A stretch of DNA of 64,000 nucleotides from Bacteroidota bacterium (GTDB lineage: Bacteria > Bacteroidota > Bacteroidia > Chitinophagales > BACL12): assembly GCA_016706865.1 (NCBI GenBank), contig JADJIS010000001.1:1-64000 (forward strand), in the 5' to 3' direction. Numbering within the stretch: the stretch's first letter is position 1; each line of letters opens with the position of its first letter. Positions 54,334 to 63,711 of this stretch are shown piece by piece. Under the pieces are notes generated by a model. It worked only from the letters and a program-made list of their open reading frames with translations, was not told where the DNA came from and ran no database searches. Made by a program: the position numbers and the translations under genes.

Positions 54334-55239
54334 CTATAAAATCTATAAATCGTTTGATGAAATAAATTCACTCCAAGAATTATTTACCGATGATGTTCCA
54401 ACAAGTCAGTTAAATAGATTCTTCGGAGATTTTTTTTGGATAACCACATATTCAAAAGTATTTGTGAAGGATGAACTTTTTATAGTTGCATCCTACAAGG
54501 ACAATTCGCTTGCTGCAATTATTCCCTTTCAAAAGAAAGGCACAACACTAACTTCCTTATGCGACCACAAAACCGATTACAATACAATCTTCATTGGTAA
54601 ATATTTTGAGCTAACATCTTTACTTGATTTTTTACACAATCAAGGTATAAATGAAATATACTTGAAAAGCATCGTTAAGGAACACGAAGTATACATACCA
54701 ACAGATATTCAAAAGCAGATTGTATTTTGCCCTATTGTTCCCATAAAAGCAAAGATGAAAGAAGATGAAAAATTTAAAACGAAACTAATTGCAAAAAAAG
54801 TAATGGTTGAGAAAATCGGAGAGTTAGAACATGAAATAGTTTCTACAAATTCAGATTCTACGAATCAGTTTCTCTTATTACACAGTAATTGGTGGAAATC
54901 AAAAGCACAAACAGGGCTTTACTCTTCAAATTCTGATATAGATTTTTTAAATCAAATACTGGTAAACTTCGGTTTGAAGCAACAAGCGTTTTATTCTGTT
55001 TTCTATGTCAATAAAGAAATTGCTTCAATGATGCTATTATTCAAGTTGAACGAAAACAGGATAGGATATTATTTTGGTGGACACAATTTGAAATTCAAAA
55101 ATTTCAAATTGGCTTTCTACACATTGAAAGTTTAATAAAACACCTTACTCATAACTCACAGTATCTTTACTTTGATTTTTTAAGAGGAGACCAACCTCAC
55201 AAATATCAGTTCAGCATCACGAGACAATTATGTTTTTAA
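54326..55239 (+). pseudogene. FemAB/GNAT-like acyltransferase, frameshifted near its end
   Basis: The frame runs to 55135 and ends GYYFGGHNLKFKNFKLAFYTLKV. One missing A in the run near 55105 explains this: repaired, it reads FKIGFLHIESLIKHLTHNSQ, then YLYFDFLRGDQPHKYQF, the classic C-terminal block (DFLRG..PYK) of BioF2/CelD-type acetyltransferases, and stops at 55239. The full protein would be about 304 aa with ASMMLLFKLNENRIGYY in the core. These enzymes transfer acyl or amino-acyl groups onto amino sugars or peptides. It overlaps the radical SAM gene by 8 bases. The frameshift may be a sequencing error. Confidence 0.75.
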
Positions 55240-55274
55240 TTGTCGTTTTTCTACTAACACAAAAAATTTATTCA

Positions 55275-56933
55275 ATGCTTAACTTGAATACAACAGAAAA
55301 ATCAAAATTGGACGAATTACTTTTTCCCTTGACTTGTGATTTTTTATTTAGTGAGTTCGGGGGCAAAATCTTGGGACTTGAAATACTACAAAATATTTCA
55401 GCAAAGTTGGATTTTCTAATTACGCCATCCTTTACATATTTCAAATACGATAAACAACCCGAAATATTTTTTCTTAATTTTTTAAAGTGCATTGAAAGTT
55501 ATAAAGGCATAAATAAAAAGGTTGCTTGTAAAATATCAACCGTTGCAGATGATTTTTCAGAGCAATCATTAAGGGGCTTGAACAGTTCAATAAACAATCC
55601 TAAAGTAATTCTGAACAAAGAATCTTTTACAGTGATTCAAAGTTTAGTTGAATCTTTTATTTCACAACAGAACAACCAAATCAATGCAATTGCTTTGCAA
55701 AATTTCATTGAAATAGAAAGCAATGTTGGATTTATCTGTCATGTTTATTCAGATGAAGGATTCTTAGAAATTTCTTTTGACAACAACAAATACATAATTA
55801 CTTTCAATTCAGAAGGGACAATAACTCATTCCGAATCCACGAATAAAGATAGAAGCATAGACAAAATATCACGAGTAATTGACATACACCAAATATGTCT
55901 AACTCTTAGAAGTATTCGGGAGGATGTAAACTTTGATTGTAACTTAGAAGGGTTTATAGATTATCAAACCTTAATTGCATTACAACTTAGAAAAATCCCA
56001 ACAGACACAATATTTAATAAAGCTACTTATAATCAGATTCTGAATTTTGACACAACCAAGTATTCAAATATCACTCTAACTAAATTGGTTTACGGAGAAT
56101 TTGATATTGAAAGCGAAGCAATTTCCATTGGGGATTTAAACAGTAATAATTTAAGTGAGAATCTCATTGTACTAAATGACGAAGTAGATTCCAAAATTTG
56201 GGAATATCCAACTATTAAAGAACGAATACAAGGCAATAGTGGCAGCACTCTAATTGTTAGTTTCAAAAACGGCTTTCATCTTTCTCATGCAGCGGAAGAT
56301 TTGCCACCTATTGGAACTATGAGGAATAATTTCAAACACATTTGTTTGTCATGGTTAAATAACAATGTTCTCTTGAATAAAAAATTGCGGTTCATTTCAG
56401 ACGGTGAAAGTGCATTGTTTTGTTACGCTGAAACAAATAGCAACGATAGAAAGAGAACAATAGTAGTAAAAGGTAAGGATGTGAATTTTATCCAACTTGA
56501 CCCTGACTTTATTCCACCATTTGACAAGGTTACAAGTGTCGCAGTTGTTCCTTTTACAACTGAAGGTGAAATGGTAGCAGCTTTACTCAACAGAGGAATT
56601 GATTTACCTGGCGGACATGTTTTAAAATCAGAATTTACTATTGAAGAAGTTGCAAGGCGTGAAGCAAAAGAAGAAACAGGAATTACTCTAAAAGAGATTC
56701 ACATCGCTAAAATAATTCAATCAGATTATTATGGCAACACCCCCGACAAACTGACCTACATGATTGTAACAACTGGTTTTGTTGATGAGTTTTTAGAGTT
56801 CATTCCAACCGAAGAATGCACGGCAAGAGAAGTATTATCTACAACCTCATTTGTTGACCGATATTCAGCGGGAAATAAACTTGACATGAAAGATTTAATT
56901 ATTAGCTCTCAAAAAATACTTGGAGTAAAGTAA
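55275..56933 (+). CDS. PEP synthase-like domain fused to a Nudix hydrolase
   Basis: About 552 aa from ATG 55275 (the frame is open to 55230, but that part overlaps the preceding gene). Residues 60-260 resemble the PEP/pyruvate-binding N-terminal domain of PEP synthase, with INAIALQNFIEIESNVGFICHV and an end NLEGFIDYQTLIALQLRKIP. The middle SGSTLIVSFKNGFHLSHAAEDLPPIG resembles the swivelling His domain (SHAA). The C-terminal 140 residues are a Nudix domain, GGHVLKSEFTIEEVARREAKEETGI, with one extra residue relative to the usual Nudix box spacing. Such a fusion is unfamiliar to me. It may activate or clean up an intermediate of the island's product. Confidence 0.7.
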   Translation: MLNLNTTEKSKLDELLFPLTCDFLFSEFGGKILGLEILQNISAKLDFLITPSFTYFKYDKQPEIFFLNFLKCIESYKGINKKVACKISTVADDFSEQSLRGLNSSINNPKVILNKESFTVIQSLVESFISQQNNQINAIALQNFIEIESNVGFICHVYSDEGFLEISFDNNKYIITFNSEGTITHSESTNKDRSIDKISRVIDIHQICLTLRSIREDVNFDCNLEGFIDYQTLIALQLRKIPTDTIFNKATYNQILNFDTTKYSNITLTKLVYGEFDIESEAISIGDLNSNNLSENLIVLNDEVDSKIWEYPTIKERIQGNSGSTLIVSFKNGFHLSHAAEDLPPIGTMRNNFKHICLSWLNNNVLLNKKLRFISDGESALFCYAETNSNDRKRTIVVKGKDVNFIQLDPDFIPPFDKVTSVAVVPFTTEGEMVAALLNRGIDLPGGHVLKSEFTIEEVARREAKEETGITLKEIHIAKIIQSDYYGNTPDKLTYMIVTTGFVDEFLEFIPTEECTAREVLSTTSFVDRYSAGNKLDMKDLIISSQKILGVK

Positions 56934-56940
56934 ACATGAA

Positions 56941-57960
56941 ATGAAAAGCGTTGACATCTTAGTATCAATTGTAAACTGGAACTCAAGCAACGGGTTAAAG
57001 GAATGTGTCAATAGTTTTTACAATATGTTGAGTGCAAGTAATTATTCTTTTGTAATAAAAATTTATGATAACAATTCAACTGACGAATCGCTATCATTTC
57101 AAATTGTGGACGAAGAACGCATTCAAGTTATCAGAGGCAAAAAGAACGAAGGATTAAAATCTCATCAATACAATCTTCTGAATACAGAATACAAATTTCT
57201 AATCGTTTCAAATTCTGACATACTTTATAAAGAAGGCAGCTTCCCAAAATTGATAGAATTTATTGATTCAAATACTAACACTTCTGTTATTGGTTTTAGC
57301 ATTTTCAAAAGTGACGGAATAAAACTCAATCGTGTATTTCACAAGAAGGGATTTCCCTCATTCACTGAATGGCTAATTCAAAAAAGTTTGTTCCGATTTA
57401 TTTTTGAAATCATTTTAAAGATGTTTCATTCAAAAACGCCAAGCAGAATTAAATCTGCTTTACACCGACAAGAATTAAGTTCGTTTGAAAATCCATCTGT
57501 AGTTGAAAGAGTTTCAGGTTGTGTTTTTATGACAACGAGAAAAGCGGTTCAACAAGTTGGATTATTTGATTCTAATTTTTTCATGTATGCAGAAACAATT
57601 GACTTCCTAAAGCAAATTAAAACAAGTGGAGGAGTTGCTGTTTATTATCCGTTGGTAAGTTTTATTCACTACGGTGGCTTATCAAATCAAAAAAGAAACG
57701 GAGTTAATATTCAACACAACATGAGTTACTTTTATTACTACAAAAAACATTTTGGAAAAATATACGCTTACCTGATGTGTTCAGTTATTTTTACTGACTT
57801 AACAATTCGGTATTTCTTATTCAAACTTTTCAAAGCAAGTTACTTGTTGCCAAAACACTCTACTATTGAAACTTTAAAAGATGACATTTACTATTGGCTG
57901 AATAAACTTCGGCTTAATGATTTTAATGAAACACCATACTATAAAAATGCAGGGGATTGA
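56941..57960 (+). CDS. Glycosyltransferase family 2
   Basis: A 339-aa GT-A enzyme: ILVSIVNWNSSNGLKECVNSF at the start, YDNNSTDES near 40, LIVSNSDILYKEGSF near 92 (the D-x-D-like site), and VERVSGCVFMTTRKAVQQVGLFDSNFFMYAE near 188-220. It is the rhamnosyl- or similar-transferase type. The C-terminal quarter contains aromatic-rich, possibly membrane-associated helices. It is the last gene of the island; the inverted-repeat end follows 98 bases later. Confidence 0.88.
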   Translation: MKSVDILVSIVNWNSSNGLKECVNSFYNMLSASNYSFVIKIYDNNSTDESLSFQIVDEERIQVIRGKKNEGLKSHQYNLLNTEYKFLIVSNSDILYKEGSFPKLIEFIDSNTNTSVIGFSIFKSDGIKLNRVFHKKGFPSFTEWLIQKSLFRFIFEIILKMFHSKTPSRIKSALHRQELSSFENPSVVERVSGCVFMTTRKAVQQVGLFDSNFFMYAETIDFLKQIKTSGGVAVYYPLVSFIHYGGLSNQKRNGVNIQHNMSYFYYYKKHFGKIYAYLMCSVIFTDLTIRYFLFKLFKASYLLPKHSTIETLKDDIYYWLNKLRLNDFNETPYYKNAGD

Positions 57961-57973
57961 AAAGCCAACGCAC

Positions 57974-58044
57974 ATTGCAAGCACATTTTATTTTTTGCCA
58001 ACGCACAAAAGTTAGCGCAGAAAAAAATAAAAAGAGCTTGCAAT
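57974..58044 (+). repeat. Hairpin at right end of biosynthetic island
   Basis: Arms 57974-57996 and 58021-58044 are about 23-base complements with 2-3 differences and a 24-base loop containing GTTAGCG. It lies just after the last gene, and could both end transcription (T- and A-rich) and mark the island end. Confidence 0.7.
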
Positions 58045-58057
58045 CTTCCACTCAAGA

Positions 58058-58079
58058 AAAAAATTGAATTAAAAAATTT
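58058..58079 (-). repeat. 22-bp terminal inverted repeat, right end of biosynthetic island
   Basis: Perfect reverse complement of 50954-50975, 7.1 kb away. The gap from here to 58370 has no gene; it holds the repeated element at 58141-58158 and a short GTAACAGCGGTTAC palindrome near 58216. Confidence 0.7.
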
Positions 58080-58140
58080 CTCCCACCCACAAAAAAAATA
58101 AACCCCAAACGGACAGTGCTAACCCGAGCAGACACCGACT

Positions 58141-58158
58141 TGAATGTAAATCGCTTCG
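58141..58158 (+). repeat. TGAATGTAAATCGCTTCG element, copy 2
   Basis: Exact 18-base copy of 46538-46555, again followed by GTGTG and CAAAC-like runs. Confidence 0.6.
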
Positions 58159-58370
58159 GACAAAGTGTGTGCAAACTTGACACGACAACGCTTCGGACAG
58201 ACAGAAGGGCATCCGGTAACAGCGGTTACTGTTGCACAACCTCTTAATTCTGCTAATTTCTAATTAAAATCGTCTGAAACATTTGATTCTAGGGCATTTT
58301 AACGAATACTGATTATCCCCATATTATTAATTTGCTAATATTTGCATACCGCTAATGCGCTTAAAATGCA

Positions 58371-58739
58371 TCAAAAACACCGATTTAAATAATTATTTGG
58401 TTGTTTCCCTATTACTAATTTGTAGTTTTTATTTGCAATCGGATTTAAGCGAATAAATTTTAAATATTTCTTTAAGTTGTAACACAATGATGCCATTAAA
58501 ACATGTTTATTCGCTTGCTTCATTCCTCTTGTGTTCACTCTGCGCATGACCATAAAATTTAATAGTGTGCCAAGAACTGGTTCTACAGTTTTGGTTCTGA
58601 TTCTTACTATTGTTTTTGCATAATCAGTTTGCATGCGTTCATGCATCCGGTCGTAATACGCTTTGTCTATTGTATCATCCAGTTTTTTAAATTTTGTTTT
58701 TGCTCCGGCGCAATTGACCCGGGGAATTTTTAAGCAAAT
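58371..58739 (-). pseudogene. 3' end of a transposase gene
   Basis: About 120 residues: KFKKLDDTIDKAYYDRMHERMQTDYAKTIVRIRTKTVEPVLGTLLNFMVMRRVNTRGMKQANKHVLMASLCYNLKKYLKF in sequence blocks, with the Glu of VEPVLGTL and the Y-N-LKK end of an IS1182-type DDE transposase. The N-terminal four fifths is absent. Its frame is continuous with the preceding fragment, so the join is an in-frame chimera. Confidence 0.75.
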
Positions 58740-59053
58740 AAAACGTTCAACTGCTTTGTGATAAGCTCTCGTGTCAAGTATGTGTTGAGGCCACATTAAG
58801 TCCATTTCGGTATGCGGAACAATTGATACGTCCGGAAACTTTTTTTTAGTTGCAGAAAGCGTTTGTATTCAATTTCTGCCATGTCACATTGTTCTACTGT
58901 CCATCCAAGTCTTTCTTCTCTGTCCATGAGCTTCATTTTTGCCATCTCCAAATTTATATTTGCAATGGTCGGAACAATCCCTTTTGCATTGATCAAGTAA
59001 GAGATTCTTTCCTGAGTAATAGGCTCTGGTGTTGTTAGAATTTGTTGCCCCAT
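58740..59053 (-). pseudogene. 5' part of a DUF1399-like gene, frameshifted and truncated
   Basis: From ATG 59053 the frame begins MGQQILTTPEPITQERISYL and, after KRFLQL, loses its frame in a run of eight A (58841-58848). With nine A it reads KKFPDVSIVPHTEMDLMWPQHILDTRAYHKAVERF, which resembles the P.VDxMWHxHILDTxxY block of DUF1399/glycine-rich-domain proteins (Trp-Pro here in place of Trp-His). It then runs straight into transposase sequence. It is a relic broken by an insertion or deletion event. Confidence 0.6.
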
Positions 59054-59115
59054 TTTTGTAATTATTTAAAATTATTTTATGTAATAAGGTGAATAAATAT
59101 TTTATTCATAAAAAT

Positions 59116-62100
59116 TTATTTAACAACAACACTTTTTATTATTTCCGAATTTCCGTCATTTATTTTCATTGTAGCAAGACCATTAAAATAATCTGGTAAT
59201 TCAATTATAGTATTCAAATAATTATTTTCGGTATTTATTTTTTTAGCAAGAATTTTTCTACCTGTTATATCATAAACTTCAATGATTAAATCATTACTCG
59301 TTAAATTATTTATTTCAATTGCAAATTCTCCGTTATTCGGGTTTGGATAAATGGATATTTCCTGTTCTGCATTTTCATCTTCAGATAATCTGCACGTGTT
59401 AATAATAGTATATGCAGTAGAAGTTTTATTACAACCGTAAGTATTTGTAACTTTTACTTTATAATTTCCTGTTGTAGTTGCATAATACACATAATTTGTC
59501 GCTCCCGCAATTGCAGTAGCACCTTTATACCATTGGAATGTATAACCTGCGCCATTATTAGCTTTTAATTTAATATTTGTATCAAAACAAAGATCATTTG
59601 TTGCATCAACATTTGTTACTAAAGCATTTGGCTTTGGATTTACAGTTACAACAGTTTCAGAAGAAGTTGCTGAACACGTTCCTGAGGTTACTGTTACTTT
59701 ATAATTTCCAGAACTTACTGCAACATAATTTGATGCTGTAGCACCCGATATTATAACATCGTTTTTATACCATTGATAAATATAACCTGCACCGGTTGAT
59801 GCTTGTAATGTTACATTTAAACCATTACAAAAAGTAGTTGCACCGGATGGGGTAATTGTGGCGGTGGGTGTTATGCAATTTCCAAATAATTTTATTACCC
59901 AATAATCAGAAGGACCTCCCAAAGATGCTTCTGTTTTATCGCCTGAAATATCGGACCAAGAATATCCCGCGAGAATATATCCGCCGTCGGTAGTTTGCTG
60001 GACGGAATACAGAGCATCTATATAACTTCCTCCAATGGTATTCTGCCATTCTAAAGCGCCGCTGCTATTTAGTTTTACTACCCAATAATCGGAAGTAATA
60101 GGAAGATCCACATACCAATTATCTTCTGTTTTATCGCCTGAGATGCCGGACTTGGAATATCCCCCGAGAATATATCCGCCATCGGCGGTTTGTTGAACTG
60201 AGCATAAATAATCATCGTCTGTTCCTCCAATATCATTCTGCCATTCAATGGAGCCGGATGAATTCAGTTTCAGTATCCAGTAATCATATCCATATAATCC
60301 TCCAGTCAAAGCTGCTTCTATTTTATCGCCTGAGATGCCGGACTTGGAATATCCCCCGAGAATATATCCGCCATCGTTGGTTTGTTGGATGGAATACAGA
60401 ATATCATCTAAACTTCCCCCAATGGTATTCTGCCATTCGATAGAGCCGCTGCTGTTTAGTTTTACTACCCAGTAATCATCAGGACCTCCCAAAGATGCTT
60501 CTGTTTTATCGCCTGAAATACCGGAACGGGAAGATCCCCCGAGAATATAACCGCCATCAGTTGTTTGTTGGATGGATTGCAGATAATCAGAATCATTACC
60601 CCCAATGGTGTTTTGCCATTCGATTGTACCGCCGCTGTTTAGCTTTACAATCCAATAATCATAAATTCCCAAACATGCTTCTGTTTTATCGCCTGAAATA
60701 CCAGACCAGGAAGATCCCCCGAGAATATAACCGCCATCAGTGGTTTGTTGGATGGATTGCAGAAGATCATAGTAACTTCCCCCAATGGTATTCTGCCATT
60801 CGATAGCGCCGCTGCTGTTTAATTTTACTACCCAATAATCATCAGAACTCGTCACAATGTTTGCTTCTGTTTTATCGCCTGAGATTCCGGACTTGGAATT
60901 TCCCCCGAGAATATAACCGCCATCAGTTGTTTGTTGGATGGAATATAGAACATCACCACCATTTCCCCCAATGGTGTTCTGCCATTCGATAGCGCCACTG
61001 TTATTTAGTTTTACTACCCAATAATCAGACCCCCCCAAACATGCTTCTGTTTTATCGCCTGAAATACCGGAAGAGGAATATCCGCCGAGAATATATCCGC
61101 CATCGGTGGTCTGTTGGACGGAATACAGATAATCAGAACTGCTTCCCCCAATGGTATTCTGCCATTCAATTTCGGGTGCCTGCATTTGGCTGAAACCGGA
61201 AATAATCATTGCATAATCTTGGCTTCCACCTGTTAAAGTTCCTTTGTGCGTAACTATTATCTCGTAATTGCCGGGTGTTACAGCTCCGATAAAAACAAAT
61301 TCAACATTGTCAATTGAATTGTCACCCCTTGTTGCAGAGTTTGCCGGAAAATCTTTATTTAATTTAAAGGGATAAAAAATTGTCCCGTCTGATAATCTCC
61401 TTACTCTCAAATCAAGGTCATTTACCAAAACACTTGTGGGGTTATCAACTTCATAAGGCAAGGCATAAGGGTAAGCGGGGTCGTTCCAAACTATAGTAAC
61501 CTTTATTGGTTGTGTTCCATAGCTATATTGTTGCAAAGAAAATGCATCACCGTTATTTAATGTTAATTCATTAATCCTGTTTACGTTTGTTTGGCTTTCG
61601 GTAATTACTTGTGCTGCTTTTGAAGTATTCATCAAACCCCAGCCCGCCTGATAGCTTGGCCATTGAGATGTTGTATCGGCAGTATGAATAGCTAATGCTT
61701 TAAGAGTTGCTGCCTTCATATATTTGCCAAATAAATTGTAATAATGTTCTTGTAATAATGCTAATGAACCAGTAACGCTTGGAGTTGCCATAGAAGTACC
61801 TGAAAGCGTATCATAATCAACATTAGAACCTGCACCGCTGGAAATTAAATATTCTCCATTTGAGACAATATCTGGTTTTATTCTTCCGTCATCAGTAGGA
61901 CCAAATGAACTATAAGAACTGATATGTATATCGCCAGCATTTACATATCCGCCCGGTATATCTGCGACTGAACCCACAACAAATGCATTCTTTGATGTTT
62001 GAATTCCTGATGGAATACATTCATATCCACCTATATTAAGTTCATTGTCTCCGGGCGGTTCTCCTCCTGTCACAGCGAATTCAAAACAAATAGGTTCGCA

Positions 62101-62931
62101 TATTCTGTATGTGGCATCATATCCTAAAGTTGGTCCAATTTCCGCCCTGTCATTGCCAGCTGAAACAACAGGTAAATAATAGTCCGCACTATTTGTAAGA
62201 TTGTCTAACTGATTAGCTTTCGTATCATAATATCCGAATTTATAATCTTCAAGAGGGTCAACATCCGCATCCCCATGGTATTCCCAAATATGGTCATCTG
62301 AATTATAATTCCAACCGCATTGCGCTCCATAAGAGTGATTGGATAATAATAAACCATTTTCTGCTTCAGATGTCATTTCAGAAATATCATTCTCATAATA
62401 ATAAGAATTAATGTGAGCGCTATTTGCCATACCATGAGCATTTGGTTGAATACCCGTTGCAATCATTGTCCCTGCAACATGTGTTGAATGGTCGCTATTA
62501 GATATTAATAATCCGTCATTCCATGTAACTCTTCCGGTTAATTCCTGATGATTTGAACGAACTTTCCCACCATCCCATTCGCCAATTGTAATACCTGCTC
62601 CGCTTAATGATAACCCTGCAACCCCTCCTGCCCATACATTATTTGTTGAAATAGTTTTTGCTGCATTAAAATTATTTGTTGAAATATAAATTGGCAATCC
62701 ATTTTGAATTCTCTCTAATAATATTACAGTTCCGTTTTTATATTCTTTTACTGTCGGGATATTTTTTTCAGCGGCATATTGCAAAACTTTAGCATGTTCC
62801 TGCTCCCATTGTTGATTAAATGAAATTGCCATTTCATGTAGTTTTTGTTTTCGTATGCTATCCATCTGAACATTTTGAGAGAAAGAAGAAATTGAATATA
62901 GAATGCAAAGGAGTGTAAATATTTTTTTCAT
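59116..62931 (-). CDS. Secreted subtilisin-family (S8) protease with seven repeats and T9SS tail
   Basis: A 1,271-aa protein. It has a signal peptide MKKIFTLLCILYSISSFSQ, then a peptidase S8 domain with Asp in GEWDGG (about 117), His in NSDHSTHVAGTM (about 150) and Ser in SGTSMATPSV (about 380), so the triad is complete. A jelly-roll (P/CUB-like) segment follows at about 450-580, then seven 60-residue repeats (EWQNTIGG...QQTTDGGYILGG...ISGDKTE...DYWVVKLNSSG) at about 590-1015, likely a seven-bladed propeller, then two Ig-like domains and a C-terminal sorting domain (IYPNPNNGEF...IIKSVVV) that directs export through the type IX system. It probably digests proteins outside the cell. Confidence 0.93.
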   Translation of the reverse strand: MKKIFTLLCILYSISSFSQNVQMDSIRKQKLHEMAISFNQQWEQEHAKVLQYAAEKNIPTVKEYKNGTVILLERIQNGLPIYISTNNFNAAKTISTNNVWAGGVAGLSLSGAGITIGEWDGGKVRSNHQELTGRVTWNDGLLISNSDHSTHVAGTMIATGIQPNAHGMANSAHINSYYYENDISEMTSEAENGLLLSNHSYGAQCGWNYNSDDHIWEYHGDADVDPLEDYKFGYYDTKANQLDNLTNSADYYLPVVSAGNDRAEIGPTLGYDATYRICEPICFEFAVTGGEPPGDNELNIGGYECIPSGIQTSKNAFVVGSVADIPGGYVNAGDIHISSYSSFGPTDDGRIKPDIVSNGEYLISSGAGSNVDYDTLSGTSMATPSVTGSLALLQEHYYNLFGKYMKAATLKALAIHTADTTSQWPSYQAGWGLMNTSKAAQVITESQTNVNRINELTLNNGDAFSLQQYSYGTQPIKVTIVWNDPAYPYALPYEVDNPTSVLVNDLDLRVRRLSDGTIFYPFKLNKDFPANSATRGDNSIDNVEFVFIGAVTPGNYEIIVTHKGTLTGGSQDYAMIISGFSQMQAPEIEWQNTIGGSSSDYLYSVQQTTDGGYILGGYSSSGISGDKTEACLGGSDYWVVKLNNSGAIEWQNTIGGNGGDVLYSIQQTTDGGYILGGNSKSGISGDKTEANIVTSSDDYWVVKLNSSGAIEWQNTIGGSYYDLLQSIQQTTDGGYILGGSSWSGISGDKTEACLGIYDYWIVKLNSGGTIEWQNTIGGNDSDYLQSIQQTTDGGYILGGSSRSGISGDKTEASLGGPDDYWVVKLNSSGSIEWQNTIGGSLDDILYSIQQTNDGGYILGGYSKSGISGDKIEAALTGGLYGYDYWILKLNSSGSIEWQNDIGGTDDDYLCSVQQTADGGYILGGYSKSGISGDKTEDNWYVDLPITSDYWVVKLNSSGALEWQNTIGGSYIDALYSVQQTTDGGYILAGYSWSDISGDKTEASLGGPSDYWVIKLFGNCITPTATITPSGATTFCNGLNVTLQASTGAGYIYQWYKNDVIISGATASNYVAVSSGNYKVTVTSGTCSATSSETVVTVNPKPNALVTNVDATNDLCFDTNIKLKANNGAGYTFQWYKGATAIAGATNYVYYATTTGNYKVKVTNTYGCNKTSTAYTIINTCRLSEDENAEQEISIYPNPNNGEFAIEINNLTSNDLIIEVYDITGRKILAKKINTENNYLNTIIELPDYFNGLATMKINDGNSEIIKSVVVK
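59877..61165 (-). repeat. Seven tandem repeats within the protease gene
   Basis: Units of about 180-195 bases repeat seven times with high similarity at DNA level, for example the blocks around TCTGTTTTATCGCCTGA. They encode the WQN-x-IGG...GYILGG repeats. Similarity this high suggests recent duplication or gene conversion, and is prone to assembly collapse, so the true number could differ. Confidence 0.85.
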
Positions 62932-63439
62932 AAAATTGGGCTTTGAAAATAAAGGTAGGAACTTTTTTTAACATGGTTATGTTACCTACAAACTCCTAAG
63001 AAAAATGCTGGAATGTGGTCAATTTGACCGGCGTTTGCAGATAAGTCTCTTCCTTAAAAAACGCCAATCTTTCCTGAATTGCTTACTTAGGTGTGGGCAA
63101 CCTTGTCAAATTTAACTATTATTATTAAATGTTCAAGTTTGCCATAGGATATTGGCTTGCCCCCTACTATAGGTGGTTACAATTGAACCTCCGTTCTTGG
63201 TTGGAGAGAATATTTTGTTCTTGATTGTAGGTTATAAGTAGATAAAAAGCCAGCAGTACGGCAAGAGTAATTAAAATTTCCATTACCGCCTTATATGTGG
63301 ACGTAGTTTCATAGTCCAAAATGCACCTGAATTGTCCCCGATTATACTAAAGCATAATATCATCATAATATATTATTTTTTAGTTATAAAAAGATTGCCA
63401 AATGGGTTTGCCGTCAATGTTTAGTTTCATAACTGCTGT

Positions 63440-63520
63440 TTAGCTTGGAAAATTCTTTCTCATAATTTTTATGTCCGCTTGGTAATCATTGTCAACAATA
63501 AAGATTTTTACTTTGCTCAT
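63440..63520 (-). pseudogene. Possible receiver-domain start, 26 aa
   Basis: MSKVKIFIVDNDYQADIKIM looks like the first strand and acidic pair of a response-regulator receiver, then stops after RKNFPS. It is too short to be functional and is a weak call. Confidence 0.25.
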
Positions 63521-63549
63521 AAAAAATTGGTTTAAAGTATCCGCTTACT

Positions 63550-63711
63550 CTATTCGGTTTTCAGCATCCCAGTTTCGTTACTTGTCAAATTCTGGCCGCT
63601 TATTTCTTGTAGAATGTTACAAGTTGCTGTGAAGCCTTTATACAAATCTTTTGCTTTCACTTTGTTCTTTCCTTTTCTGGAAACACAAGATATTAATACT
63701 ATTCGTTTCAT
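63550..63711 (-). pseudogene. Truncated DUF6884-like gene start
   Basis: MKRIVLISCVSRKGKNKVKAKDLY matches the N-terminal pattern of DUF6884-type proteins (ISC-x-x-KK...AKDLY). The usual SPLF...YA continuation is missing; the frame goes on for 30 unrelated codons and stops. No other frame restores it. Confidence 0.45.

Noticed and set aside
59877..61165. CRISPR-like repeat array
   Set aside because: The repeats are about 180-195 bases, in frame, and encode protein blades; there are no short repeat/spacer units.
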